Below are positions 23,716 through 35,260 of a DNA stretch of 64,000 bases, in pieces. Location: positions 37,203,868 through 37,267,867 of the forward strand of contig OX457052.1 of NCBI GenBank assembly GCA_949752735.1, written 5' to 3'. Position 1 is the stretch's first letter; every line of letters begins with the position of its first letter. The notes beneath the pieces were generated by a model. It did not search any database. It had not been told where the DNA came from and saw only the letters and a list, made by a program, of their open reading frames with translations. The translations under genes and the position numbers were made by a program. The stretch comes from Lumbricus terrestris (Eukaryota > Annelida > Clitellata > Crassiclitellata > Lumbricidae).

Positions 23716-24787
23716 GTATGAAACTCCGATATTCAGCTGAAATCAGCCTTCATAGATTAAAATCATCCAGTTAAGTACTTTAATGTCAGTTTCAGGTAGC
23801 TGGTGTGTTGGAATAGAACGACCAGAACAAACTCTTTTAATTTGTAACCTATTTCATTAAACATAATTATCATCATGAGAATGTGGCGTCCAGTTAACGA
23901 GTAGCCTACATGTAAAAATCCACAATAGTGTTAAACGATTTTGCCAGTAAAATGTAGCACAATCAGACACTATCATCTAACACGTTGTCTTCGGTAGTCT
24001 TAAATTTATGGAAAGAACTCACGTGAGTTTTGGGAAAATGACTTCAAAAACACTTCATATTGTTGTATCTAAGCCATTTGATAACATATCGACAAGTCAT
24101 TTTAAGCAATATGTACCTTAAAATTGTTTTTAACCAAATTGGTACATTATACAATGCGAAAGATGAAATTGTTATTATTTTTGACACATTTTGCTTAAAA
24201 TCGTGTTATTGCAACATGAACACTCAGTCAGTAGTACCATGTCTGGTGCAATAACAGGTTATGTCGACAAAGTGTGTTCTAGCAGCTGCAATGCCACACA
24301 TGTCATCTGGTATAAGTCAACATACCTTATTCTTGCACCAAACTGTTTCTATTACACAGTTCGAGAATCGTACATGATTCAACGTCGACAAATTTAACCT
24401 CATTCTTGCATCGGCTTTATTACAAGTTTGAAAGGAAGCAAGACAATGTTTGTCAGCACACCGTGATATAATTGGAATAGAGCTATTATAGTAAGATCTG
24501 TGCAAAATTCACAGGGTAGATAGATCACTGTCTTCCGGACACGCTGGCATAGCCTACTGTTTTGCAAGACATGGTATGTCGACATACCTTGTTATTGCTC
24601 CAAGCCCTTCAATTAACGTCCGATGAGCTCAGTTGTTCCATGGCGTTTGCAAAAACGTTCTAGACACTCGGCAACCACATACCGTTTGTACTTACATTTA
24701 TAAGATTACGAGAAAGGACATTGACCAGAGGTGCTCATGAATCGAGTCTCAGAAATGTTGCAAATGGCTCAGATTCATCACTGACAA
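23716..24787. other. 3' flank of the gene C unit
   Basis: Non-coding. The stretch 23880-24025 is nearly identical to 29235-29390 (gtggcgtccagttaacgagt, tgtagcacaatcagacacta). It marks C and D as the most recently duplicated pair. Confidence 0.6.
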
Positions 24788-27334
24788 TCAGTATTTGTTT
24801 AATGAAAAAATTTCCACATTTTCACGGAAACATAAATAGAACAGCTTTGTACTTGAGTCGTGATAAAACTCATAATGCACTTTTTGACCAATTCGACTCC
24901 ACATAAAAGTTTTCACATCAAATAGATATAAATTTCCAAAGACATCATCATCCGCAAAAAGACACTCGTTGTATGGATCCCAAAACAAATGAACGGACTG
25001 CAAATGTTCTACCTCCTCAATCTCACTGGAAATCCGCCCATCGCTGTATCGAAATCCTAAGATCTTTCTAGTACTCTCGACTGAGCTGTTGGCTGCGACG
25101 ACACTGATATTGGTTTGCTCCCAGTCATGTGTAATCCCGTCAAACAGGAATATGCTTACGTTCAAACTGAATCTGTCAATCGCTAAAACTGATCCGAGAT
25201 AGTTTTTGTCTCTGAACAATTGCGCATCAATGAAGCCCACTGCTTCTCTGAGCCTAAACTGATTCATTACCTGCCCCTCAATGCTTAAGAAACTAACACA
25301 CATTTGATATGTCCCTTTTAGTCTGTGGCTGACGATGAATTCTCCATTCGGTTTCTGAATGACACGAAGTGGACCGGTGAAGTCGCTGGCAAGTGAAACA
25401 ATTCTTACGAGATTTGCATACTGATTGTAAATCTGTAACTTCGGATGATCTTCGAAATGCATCAAAACCAGTAAATGATTGTCATTGACTACAGAGAAGC
25501 TGAACTTTTCACCCAGGTCCGAAAGCCATTCGACAACTCTATAATTATTGCTCATCACGTCTATCTTCCAGATACATCTGCAATAATTATCGCTAACGTA
25601 TATAATGCTCGAGTTCGCAATACCAGCCACACTGATAGGCCATGTACTATTATTCAGACGTTTGATCTCATCCACAACAATTATCATTAGCAGATCGTGC
25701 GGTGTCTTAACGTCATAGGCTCGTATTGTGACAACAGGGCTATAACACAGTACGTACACGAAGTCAGTTACACTTAACACCCAAATATAGAAACAACGAA
25801 TTGGATCAAACTTCGAGATCGATCTGATTGTGTATCCTGCAATATAAAATAATGGATAGCAGCCTATGAAGTTACAGTTTTCTTAGAAACATAGACACAA
25901 TAAATTAGATTGCGTTGTTGACTCGAATCTTATGCCGCCGCTATGAATTTTACGAATCTACGTTGCCCATCTCAGGAATAAAAACCGTTGAATTGCTTAA
26001 CTACATGACATTGTAGAGCCTAATCGGGCATCAACAGCATTATTATTCAGTTAGCAGAAGCAAACCCCAATAATAATTGATTAGGTAAAATTAATGGAGT
26101 CCTACTGTGCCCATTAATAATCGTGTGCGTAGATATTCATTCATGTATGAAGTTGTCTGATTCTAATAAGAATTAAGCAAATTTGACCGTGGCAGAAAAC
26201 GTTTTACCAATCAAGCGTCAGACTAAGCATACTCCCACATCATTATACGCTATATAACACTGATCAGGAACTCCAAGACAACGTCGCACGTGGTTTCCAG
26301 CTGACATCATCTCATTTTCTCAGTCGCGGTGTTTCTTATTTACCAAAACAAATTACAGTAGGCCCAGCAATCATTGCAAACAAAGAGATTGTAGGGCTGT
26401 ATCTTTTATTACCAATTCGGGTGTGATTTGCATTACCACTTCGGGTAAGGGGTTAACGTCCAGAAAACACTAATTTATATTACTTAAACTCAGCTTTATG
26501 TTTGTTAGTTAAGTTGTAGTTAAAGAATTTAATATGGGCCTACGTACTTTTTCTGTATAAATGCTATAGTCATAATAACGTCTATTCCCCTTACTTAATC
26601 ACACCCACCATCCTGTTCAGCTTCTTCCTGGTATATAGGCCCCTACTAAGCGGGACTTGTCCCTTCTGGAGTGCCTATTGCTCCCTAATCTATATCCTAA
26701 CTTCTTTGCCAAAAGCATTAGTACTTGAACTTAAATTGTGTTATATCATGTTCTGTATAATAATGTTTATTGTGGGATCAATAAATAATTTTGAATTTGA
26801 ATTTTGAAAAAGTCTTTGGTTTCAGTTAATGAGAACCAGCAGCCACATAATTCGCATAGTCGTTCAAATAATTATAATTATCTATCTGGAAATTCTGTTG
26901 TACAACTCCAAAATTGGGCTAACGGTAGTAGCATGCCTACTTCGTGAAGTTTCTGTGATCTGCACCTATTCAAAAAAATTTGATCGTCATGATGAAAGGC
27001 TGAGGTCAGTGGGCTACGGTACCATTAAACTTGACATTAACATTATTACTGACCATAATTATTAATCTAAGTTCAAATTAACTTCACTACATTATTATTT
27101 TATAAAAAACTCATTACTTTACCGCAAATGTCATGATGCAACATTTTTAATGTATTTCGAAATCCTACCTCCTGATGTTTCCGAGTTGTAAGTTGATTTC
27201 GTTGAGTCATCTGTTGTCATGGTGACTGTTGCTTCTTCTGCGACTTCATCCGTTGAACCTGACAATGTACCGATTGTCAGATTTAAAAAGATGATGACCA
27301 AGAACATACTTGCAGCACAACTATCTCGAAACAT
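24788..27334 (-). CDS. Gene C: propeller family member with fused signal-peptide/hinge exon
   Basis: Two exons only: 27334-27169 and 25836-24788; 404 residues. The first encodes MFRDSCAASMFLVIIFLNLT, directly followed by a hinge of about 33 residues (STDEVAEEATVTMTTDDSTK). It lacks the first intron and the Cys-pair segment CQLTNTCF. The junction at 27259-27280 is an inverted repeat (ctgacaat...attgtcag), suggesting that a deletion fused exon 1 to the back of exon 2 in frame. Exon 3 has FVYVLC, TIRAYDV, CRCIWKID, LQIYNQYANLVRIVSL, GEFIVSH and RKILGF. The NVSLP sequon is lost (IVSLA). It is closest to gene D in exon 3 and in its flanks. An in-frame ATG at 27388 is possible, but 27334 aligns with the paralogues. 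Confidence 0.78.
26570..26812 (+). mobile_element. LINE 3' UTR fragment in intron 2 of gene C
   Basis: ggcccctactaagcgggac...tccctt...gcctattgctcc matches the hairpin-like part of the LINE 3' end at 45640-45690. It ends gggatcaataaataattttgaatttgaattttgaa, a short TTTGAA terminal repeat. Confidence 0.65.
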
Positions 27335-27363
27335 TTTTCGGAAATCGTCGGTAGGCCTATTTG

Positions 27364-27404
27364 GAACAAAGTTAGCTGAGACGTTCACGAAAGAAATTTG
27401 TCAC
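27364..27404 (-). promoter_or_regulatory. Promoter-proximal conserved block of gene C
   Basis: Minus strand: aaatttctttcgtgaacgtc then taactttgttcc, 30-70 bp before the ATG. It is more diverged than in the other genes. Confidence 0.4.
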
Positions 27405-27673
27405 TAGAACTGGCTCTACTTTTAACAGTTCCTATTATGCCTATCCCGAAAATAGTGGAGAGATTATGGCGACGATCATCCAATTAACTTGACCCAGTAC
27501 GGAGCTCATGATGACAGTACTGTCGTTCAAGACACACAAGAAACGGCTTCTTATTGGCTACTTACGCAGATAGTAGGCCTACACTGAGTCTCTGATAATG
27601 CTCATTTACGCTCAGATATTCTCTGACCGTGGCATATAACACAATGCGGCGTCCACCAATGCTGTTTTCTGTT

Positions 27674-27675
<2 letters not shown>

Positions 27676-27768
<93 letters not shown>

Positions 27769-27776
27769 GAGAGAAA
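27676..27776 (+). repeat. (GA)n(GACA)n microsatellite
   Basis: About 55 bp of ga followed by about 45 bp of gaca. Confidence 0.95.
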
Positions 27777-27786
27777 CCGATCAGAG

Positions 27787-28029
27787 AGCTCATATTAAAA
27801 GTTGGACTCAACGCTGAATGACGTTAGCTTTCTTTTATTAAACACATCAACAGTTACTGAAGATCTCTCTCTCTATCTGTCTCTGTCTGTCTGTCTGTCT
27901 GAACGTCTCTCTATGTCTGTCTCTGTATCTGTCAGAGACGAGAGAGAGAGAGAGATCTTCAGTAACTGTTGATGTGTTTAATAAAAGAAAGCTAACGTCA
28001 TTCAGCGTTGAGTCCAACTTTTATGAGCT
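27787..28029. repeat. Near-perfect inverted repeat, arms about 85 bp
   Basis: Left arm 27787-27873 (agctcat...ttggactcaacgctgaatga...cagttactgaagatctc) and right arm 27941-28029 are reverse complements except for a 3-base difference near the outer ends. About 65 bp of ctgt/ct microsatellite forms the loop. Part of the arm (tcagcgttgagtc) is present as a single copy upstream of D and E. It could fold into a long hairpin or be an assembly fold-back. Confidence 0.9.
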
Positions 28030-29655
28030 GTCTGATCGCTTTCTTCCAGCCCTTATTCAGCACTTTAACCTCGATCTGTATTGATTTCGCCACCGCTAAA
28101 GTACCAGATTTATCAAGGCACTGCTGCAGGGACAGGCTACTCTCATCTAACTTTTTAGTAGACTTTAGACACAGGATGCTTCAACTGTAGGCTATGAGAC
28201 AATTTCTTGAGCATAATTATAATATTATAATAAACCAAGTTTAGGTCTACAATCTTTTTGGTGGATGGACATTTGACAGCCATAACTTTCACACTGGAAT
28301 CGATGCCATAGATCCACGCAAGCAAACCTGAAGGCTTGAAACAAGCCGACATTTTAAACTAAAATAATATTGAAGATCATTAGCCTAATTAGGTATAATT
28401 AGCCTGCCCAACTATTGGTTATAGGCAACTGGAGAAGATATATCGGACTTTTTGCATGACGATTACTAGGGCAAATGAGTTTTTCTATCTCTATTGATAC
28501 TCTCGTAGGCCTACTCCGAATTTTTGAATTTGTTTAATTATTATTACATTCTTATAATTTAGATGCACATGTAAGCCTCAGTTGGCAAGCAACGCAGCCT
28601 TATTTGAATATTTAAACTACTTTCAATACTGCTGCAACCTTTCCCGAGGGTATACTTGCAACCAACCCCGGACCGGGGCTGGTTGAAACACTTTGGAGTC
28701 TTCTGTTCACTTAGTTATTGTGGCTAAATGCTTGGTCACTGAGATCGCCACTACAGCTTGTTTTGATGCTGAGATGTAAAATATGTATAATTATGGGCTA
28801 AACTGATTGTCGATAGCTCCAAATGTAAAAAAGAAACTCCTAAATTCAGTTGAAATCAGCCTCAACTGATTAAAACCATCCATTAAGATGATTAAGTATC
28901 TTAGCAGAGACGATTTGAATGGCAGTGGTTAATAAGCCGACTTCTCAAAGTTGACAGACGACATCTTTACCCGGTTATTCAGAAAGTAGGTGAAATGTTC
29001 TATCGGTTATCTGCTATGTAGCGATTTTACGATTGGAATAAAATGACCGCTACAAAATCTTTTCATCTGTATTTCATTGAAAATATCAATATAATGTAGC
29101 GTCCAGTTAATGTGTCCAACGTTAAGAATAGCGTCAAACGATGTAGGTTATGCCATTGAAATGCATTCACTATCAGACACTATCCTCTTGTGCTCTTTTA
29201 ATCTGTAGCCTACCGTACTTCATTAAACATATCATCATGAGAATGTGGCGTCCAGTTAACGAGTAGCCTCCATGTAAGAATCCACAATAGTGTTAAACGA
29301 TTTTGCCAGAAATGTAGCACAATCAGACACTATCATCTAGCAAGTTCTCTTCGTTAATCTTACATTCATGGGGAAGAACTCACGTGACGGAGATATTTTG
29401 CTAGGAATTATTTTGGTCTTTTAGAATGGCTGACGTTGTCGATAACCTTTGCATTAATTCAAACAGTTCAGACATTAACATTAGCGTCCGATGAACTCAG
29501 TTGTTCCATGGCGTTGGTGACAAGTTTTAGACATTCTGAAACCAGATGCCGTTTGAACTGATAATGACTACGAGGAAAGACAGTCACTGTGGCCAGAGGT
29601 GCTGATAAGCCGAGTCTCAGAAAAGTTGCAAATGGTTCAAATTCATAACTGGCGA
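28030..29655. other. Upstream remainder of gene C and 3' flank of gene D
   Basis: No gene seen. 28085-28150 matches 33590-33650 upstream of D (ctaaagtacc...gcagggacaggctactctca). After that the C unit diverges, and the SOX-pair module is missing. From about 28850 the sequence belongs to the 3' flank of D. Confidence 0.5.
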
Positions 29656-32600
29656 TCAGTATTTGTTTAATGAAAAAATGTGCACATCTCCATAGAAGGA
29701 TAAAACAAACAGCTTTTTACTTGAGTCGTAATAAAGCTCATAATGCGCCATTTGACCAATTCGACTCCACTTAGAAGTTTTCATATCAAATAGATATAAA
29801 TCTCCAAAGACATCATCACCCGCTAAAAGATATTTGTTGTCTGGATCCCAAAATAAATGAACGCACTGCAAATATTCTATCTCCACAATCTCATTGGAAA
29901 TCCGCCCATCACTGTGTCGAAATCCTACGATCTTTCTAGAACTCATTTCTGAGTCGTTGACTGTGATGACACTGATGTTGGTTTGCTCCCAGACATGTGT
30001 AAACCCGTCAAAGATGAATATGCTTACGTTCAAACTGAATCTGTCAATCGCAAAAACTGCTCCGAGATAGTTTTTGTCTCTGAACAATTGTGCATCAATG
30101 AAGCCAACTACTTCTCTGAGCCTAAACTGATTCATTACCTGCCCCTCAATGCTTAAGAAACTTACACACATTTGATATGTCCCTTTTAGTCTGTGACTGA
30201 CGATGAATTCTTCATTCGGTTTCTGAATGGCTCGAAGTGGACCGGTGAAGTCGTTGGGAAGGGAAACATTTCTTACAAGATTCGCATTCTCATCGTAAAT
30301 CTCTAACTTCGTAAGGTCTTCTAGATGCCTCACAACCAGTAGGCCTAGATGATTGTCATTGGCAGCTGACAAGCTGAAGTTATTTCCCAGTCCCGATAGC
30401 CATTTGATAACTACGTTGCTAACCGTGTCTATCTTCCATATACATCTGCAATTATCATCGCTAACGTATATAATGCTGGAGTTCGCAATACGAGCCACAC
30501 TGACAGGCCATGTAATTTTATTCAGAAGTTTTATCTCATCCACGACAGTTATCATTAGCAGATCGTGTGGAAAGCTAGCGTCGTAAGCCCGTATAGTAGC
30601 GACAGAATTCCTATTGTAACACAGTAAGTGGATGAAGTCATCTATATTGAACACCCAAATGTGGAAGCAACGAACTGGCCTGAACTTTGAGACCAAGCTG
30701 ATCGTGTATCCTGCAAATCAAAATAATGGATAGTATAAAGTTACATTTTTCTTAGAAACATAAGCAACAAGGGTTGCGTTTGTGATTAAAACATTTAGCG
30801 ACCATCTCCTGAATGAAGACAATAATTCTATCGCATTAACTTATTTTGGATCAACAGCATTATCGGTATTATTCAAGTAGCAGAAGCAAATCCCAAGTAG
30901 ATTTAATAAACGAATTTCATATCTCTACTACGAACTTTGACTTACATGTCGGCCTATGTTCTTGCGTATTCTTCGATGTGGGAAATTGTCTGCTTCCAAG
31001 TATATTATTGTATTGCATTGTATCTATACATTTATATAGCGCTTCTCACAGTGCATATCAATCAGAGGTGCCCCCATTGCATTAACCCAAGATAAAGTGA
31101 TCTTCAGAAAATTGAAAGAGGCACTTGCCAACCAGTTAATAAAGAGGTACGTGTGTCAAAAGAGGATGCTGGTTCCACAGTGTCGGGCCAATGAGAGAAA
31201 AGGCTCACGTTTTAGTCATGGCGGTTCTAGCTCGCGGGACGAAGAGATCATACCAATCAAAGGAGCGGAACCGACAAAGAGAAGTGACCGAGATCGGCAG
31301 ACGGATGAGGTCACATAGATAGGCCTACTTGGAAGAGGCACTAAGAGCTGATATCTCTACGCTGGTATCTCGTCTCTGCCGTTCGGGTGCTTGGAGCGGG
31401 TTCTGCGCATGGCTGCACGCCTCATTAGTCGTATCCCGAATTTTGATCATGTCATCGATTATATGCAGGATATCCTGTATTGGCTCCAATTCCACAGTGA
31501 ATCAAAGGAGCGGAGCGGACAAAGAGAAGTGACCGGGATCGGTATATACCGATCGATGTATATACCGGGTCTCTGTTTTTGTGTGGCAAGTTGGAGGGAC
31601 GACAAAACCAAATTGAGTTGTAGGCCCCCTACTGGTAAAACACCGACCTTCTTTGAGGCCCGAAAAATCTAATGACCATTTTTTAGTCATCTGGCCAAAA
31701 TCTTTAGAAAATGTCCACAATTTTACCGTTCTGCCTTTTTTAGTCGAAAAAAGCAAAACATCCGCTCTTCCCAAAAAAAATTCCAAATTCAGATAAAAAA
31801 GCCCAGATCTTTTGAAAAAACCCGAGTGGCAACACTGGAGCTATTGTAGTTTTTTACCACCAGTTCGGGGTGCGATTTTATTACCACCTCGGGTGTTTGA
31901 TTTTATTAATACTTCGAGTGTGTGATTTTATTACAACTTCGGGTGTGTGATTTTTATTTACACTTAGGATGTGCGATTAACTTCCCAAACACACACGAAA
32001 AAGTTTTCGATATCAGTCAATGAAAATCAACCTCAACATAACTCGTTTTTCCGAGACATGATGTTTTTTACCAACTGAAAATGCTGCTTTACCACTCAAT
32101 AATGTGACTAATACAGCGTGAAGTCTTTGTGATCTGCGGCAGAGCAAACAATTTGTCATGACGTAAGGCAGTGGTCACTCCGTCAGTACTATTAAACTTG
32201 ACATTATATTACTCACCATATTAATCTAACTTCTAAATAACTTTACCGCATCTTGTACGCAAGCTCATAATTATTAGCCTACTTTCTTGCAAATGCCATT
32301 TTGAATAATTTATTATGGATTTCGAAATTTTACCTTCAGATGTTCCCGAGTCAAAAGTTGATTTCACTGCGTCAACTGTTGTCATGGCGACAGTTGACTC
32401 TCTTGTGACTTCGTTTGTTGCCTCGTCTTTTCCGTTTGTAATTTTAGTGAGTTGTTTGTCCGCTGAGACAATCACTGGTGATGTTGTGTAAGATGTAGTG
32501 ATAGCGTTCAGTGAGGTGGATTTGTCATTAAGATATGCATCTGTGGTGTGCAATGAAATCTGTGTCCTTGTAGCCATTTCAGGTTCAAATGTAGCAAAAG

Positions 32601-33061
32601 TAGTTTGAGTGTTATGAGTCGATTCTTTGGTAGATATTTTCGATGTCGTTGATCTTTCATTGGCGAAATCGTCACTCGTTCTCCCAAAGCAGCTGTTCGT
32701 CAACTGACAGTCTGCATGACTCAATGTCTCCTGTTCAGCTGTGGCAGGATAAAACATTGGCATATTAATTTTCATCTCGTTTGAGGTAAGCTTACAAGTT
32801 TGTGGTTAATCTCTTCGACGTCGACGAATAGGCATAATAATTTTGTCATACAATGTCATGGCCTATCATTTCATTTACATATTATTATTATTATTATTAT
32901 GATAGTCATTCTATTGCACTAGAATGACTAAATACAAGACAAATTCATTCTATTTCACTTCAAATAGCCACAGCATCAATTGTCTACTTACCGATTGTCA
33001 GATTCAAAACGGAAAAGACTAAGAACATAATTTTATTTGCAGCACAAAAATCTCGAGACAT
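29656..33061 (-). CDS. Gene D: secreted mucin-hinge / NHL-like propeller protein (tandem family)
   Basis: Three exons: 33061-32992, 32738-32334 and 30710-29656; 509 residues. Introns are 253 and 1,623 bp. Exon 1 encodes MSRDFCAANKIMFLVFSVLN, a signal peptide. Exon 2 is a hinge of about 134 residues with ADCQLTNSCFGRTSDDFANE, rich in Thr/Ser. Exon 3 has FIHLLC, TIRAYDA, CRCIWKID, LEIYDENANLVRNVSLP, EEFIVSH and RKIVGF. The FIYVLC block of other members reads FIHLLC here. Exon 3 is closest to gene C (shared LSIEGQVMNQFRLRE and RDKNYLG), while the hinge keeps its full length. Intron 2 holds a dispersed repeat and a LINE fragment. Confidence 0.78.
31005..31100 (+). repeat. Dispersed repeat, copy 3 of 3, in intron 2 of gene D
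   Basis: ttgtattgcattgtatctatacatttatatagcgcttctcac matches the core of 13845-14050. Confidence 0.5.
31258..31542 (+). mobile_element. LINE reverse-transcriptase fragment between 40-bp direct repeats
   Basis: 31340-31502 matches the LINE 3' fragment at 21201-21350 (LERVLRMAARLISRIPNFDHVIDYMQ...). On either side lie two copies of a sequence starting caaaggagcgga (31258-31297 and 31503-31542), differing at a few bases. Forty base pairs is too long for an ordinary target duplication, so this may be a local duplication around the fragment. Confidence 0.6.
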
Positions 33062-33088
33062 TTTTCCGAATTTCGTTGGTGTTAGGTA

Positions 33089-33130
33089 CAAAGTCAGTAA
33101 AGGTGTTCACGATAGAAATCTTTCACTCGA
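33089..33130 (-). promoter_or_regulatory. Promoter-proximal conserved block of gene D
   Basis: Minus strand: aaagatttctatcgtgaaca then ctgactttg, 30-70 bp before the ATG. Confidence 0.45.
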
Positions 33131-34205
33131 ATCGACTCTGCGTTTTACAGTAACTGTAGCCTATAATAGTCCTATCCAGAAAATGAAAAATCACGAAGTC
33201 CACAATGGTGACTATAGGCGCCCTGAGCCTATTCTGACAGCATGGTGAGATTCTGGTAATGATCGAGCATCCAATTAACTTGACTTTATACAGAGTTCAT
33301 GATAACTGCCGCCATTGTCATACAAAACCCAGCTTCTTATTGACGACATACAAAAAATGAGTCTCTAACAGCATTAAAAGTTACTCGCAGCCAATCTCTG
33401 AGATTGGCCGATACCACAATGTGGCGTCGACCCAAACTGTTGACCATCACATTTAATTAAAGAATTATAAAGTTATTTATTATCAGCGTTGAGTCAAAAA
33501 TTAATGGTAGTCTATGTGAGCCAAATCGCTTACTTAAAAAAAATCACTTAGCTTCTCAACGTGTAGCAGCATTGGTTTCTCAGCGGCTAAAGTACCTAAT
33601 TGGTCAAAGCTTTGCAGGGATAGCCTACTCTCACCTAAATTCTAGTGAACTATTGATCAATGGGCTCTAGATCAATGGCGTTATTCAAAATGATACTCAT
33701 GAATAAACTGACACCCTGCAATAGCTTTGGAATTGCCTTTTAAATTCTTTTAGTAGGCTATACGATCACTTAATGTGAATAGGATGTCAGTGGCCACTTA
33801 TGCACTAATGTCTGTGACCACTAGATATTAGACTGTACGACGACGACGAGTTTACGATTTCATACACGCGATTTGTATTCAACCATTCATTTAGTTTCAG
33901 CTTTAACCAGTCAAACAATGGCCATTGTACAAGCCATCAAAATCAATTCGGAGATCTCGTTAATTAAACAAGCGCGTATTAAACTATCAAAGTCTGCAAC
34001 GGTTTGCATAATATATTAATCGTCTTACAGTATGCTACATGGACAATAGGCATCTATTGTTCATTCATTAGTTATGGAGAATTATATAGAGCCTGCCTGC
34101 CTGCTACATGTTTAACGGCACTACCATATCAAAGACCATTAACGACGCCCTCCTTCTTTAGCCAGGCATGGGACTGGCACTGGCAGAGAACAACCAGTGG
34201 CGGAG
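33131..34205. other. Upstream region of gene D
   Basis: Carries the family upstream blocks: tattctgacagcatggtgag (33230), ataccacaatgtggcgtcga (33410), tcagcgttgagtc (33485), then the SOX-pair module. No gene. Confidence 0.5.
33913..33928. promoter_or_regulatory. Inverted SOX-like site pair, distal upstream block of gene D
   Basis: aaacaatggccattgt, preceded by tttagtttcagctttaacca. It lies about 0.86 kb upstream of the ATG, the same distance as in gene A. Confidence 0.45.
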
Positions 34206-34300
34206 TTCTATATAGAGACCCTTCACGGTTACTACTCAGGAGCGGCCCGCTCCCCCTCCGACCCAACCTCGTCTGAAAAGTACTTTGAGTGTCTTTGAGT
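34206..34300 (-). mobile_element. LINE 3' tail fragment
   Basis: The minus strand reads gtacttttcagacgaggttgggtcgg...gctcctgagtagtaaccgtgaaggg. This matches 21612-21680. Confidence 0.65.
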
Positions 34301-34352
34301 GACTTGAGGCAAAAAAGATCAATCTCTTTGAAGATCCATAATGACGTTTTTG

Positions 34353-34640
<288 letters not shown>

Positions 34641-34900
34641 TCTCTGCCCGTAGGCAGGTTCATTGGCTTAACGCCCCTGGGGATGAGATGAGTGAGGTGC
34701 TTTCCCGTTGCCTTCCCCACAGACAATGATGGGTAAACAACTTGCCCAAGGTCGCTCCGGAGGAGCTTGCGTCCCTGCGTCCCACACGTGCTAGCCCGAG
34801 ATATCTAAATCTCTGAATGTCAACTCCCAGCCCGGGGCTTGAACCGCAGTCCGTTGCAACCAACATACGTATGCCGCTCTCGGTGTAGCTAACTAGGCTA
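34641..34900 (-). mobile_element. tRNA-derived SINE-1, copy 2
   Basis: On the minus strand: gcctagttagctacaccgag, ggttcaagccccgggctggg, body tgtctgtggggaaggcaacg, then a (CAT)n tail. Same family as 23456-23715. Confidence 0.8.
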
Positions 34901-35026
34901 GTTATAGGTTTTTGTGTAGGACAATAATATTAAACAAGTTTTTCACTCATAATATACAATTGCTCTGAGGCATCGATTTATGCTGGGTCTAGAGTAGCGG
35001 CGCTAGTTAATGTAAGCTAATGTTGT

Positions 35027-35260
35027 GGGGCGCGGTGGTGTAGTGACTATGTTCGTCGCCTTGCAGCCGAAAGGTTGCAGGTTCGAATCCACCTCAAGTC
35101 GCCGCATGCGGGCCTTGGGAAAGTCCTTCACTCGCAATTGCTCAGCGCTTCGGCGTGAAACTCCGATGCAGTGTCAGCTTTGCAGGTCTTCGGGAACGCC
35201 TCTGAATAGTGAGCTGAAGGGGCGCTATAACAAGTGCGCATGCAAACAAACAAACATGAA
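35027..35260 (+). mobile_element. tRNA-derived SINE-2, uninterrupted copy
   Basis: Head ggggcgcggtggtgtagtga with box-B-like ggttcgaatccacctc. The body is cactcgcaattgctc...gaaactccgatgcagtgtc. The tail agctgaaggggcgctataac is shared with the LINE 3' ends at 21690 and 34206. Confidence 0.85.

Noticed and set aside
31560..31840. Possible MITE ending gagtggcaacactgg
   Set aside because: The right end resembles the element at 53185, but no left end or duplication could be identified.
34780..34900. tRNA genes suggested by box A/B motifs (also 23640-23715, 35027-35100)
   Set aside because: Heads resemble tRNAs but no complete cloverleaf or proper acceptor stem; repeated copies with SINE bodies and tails.
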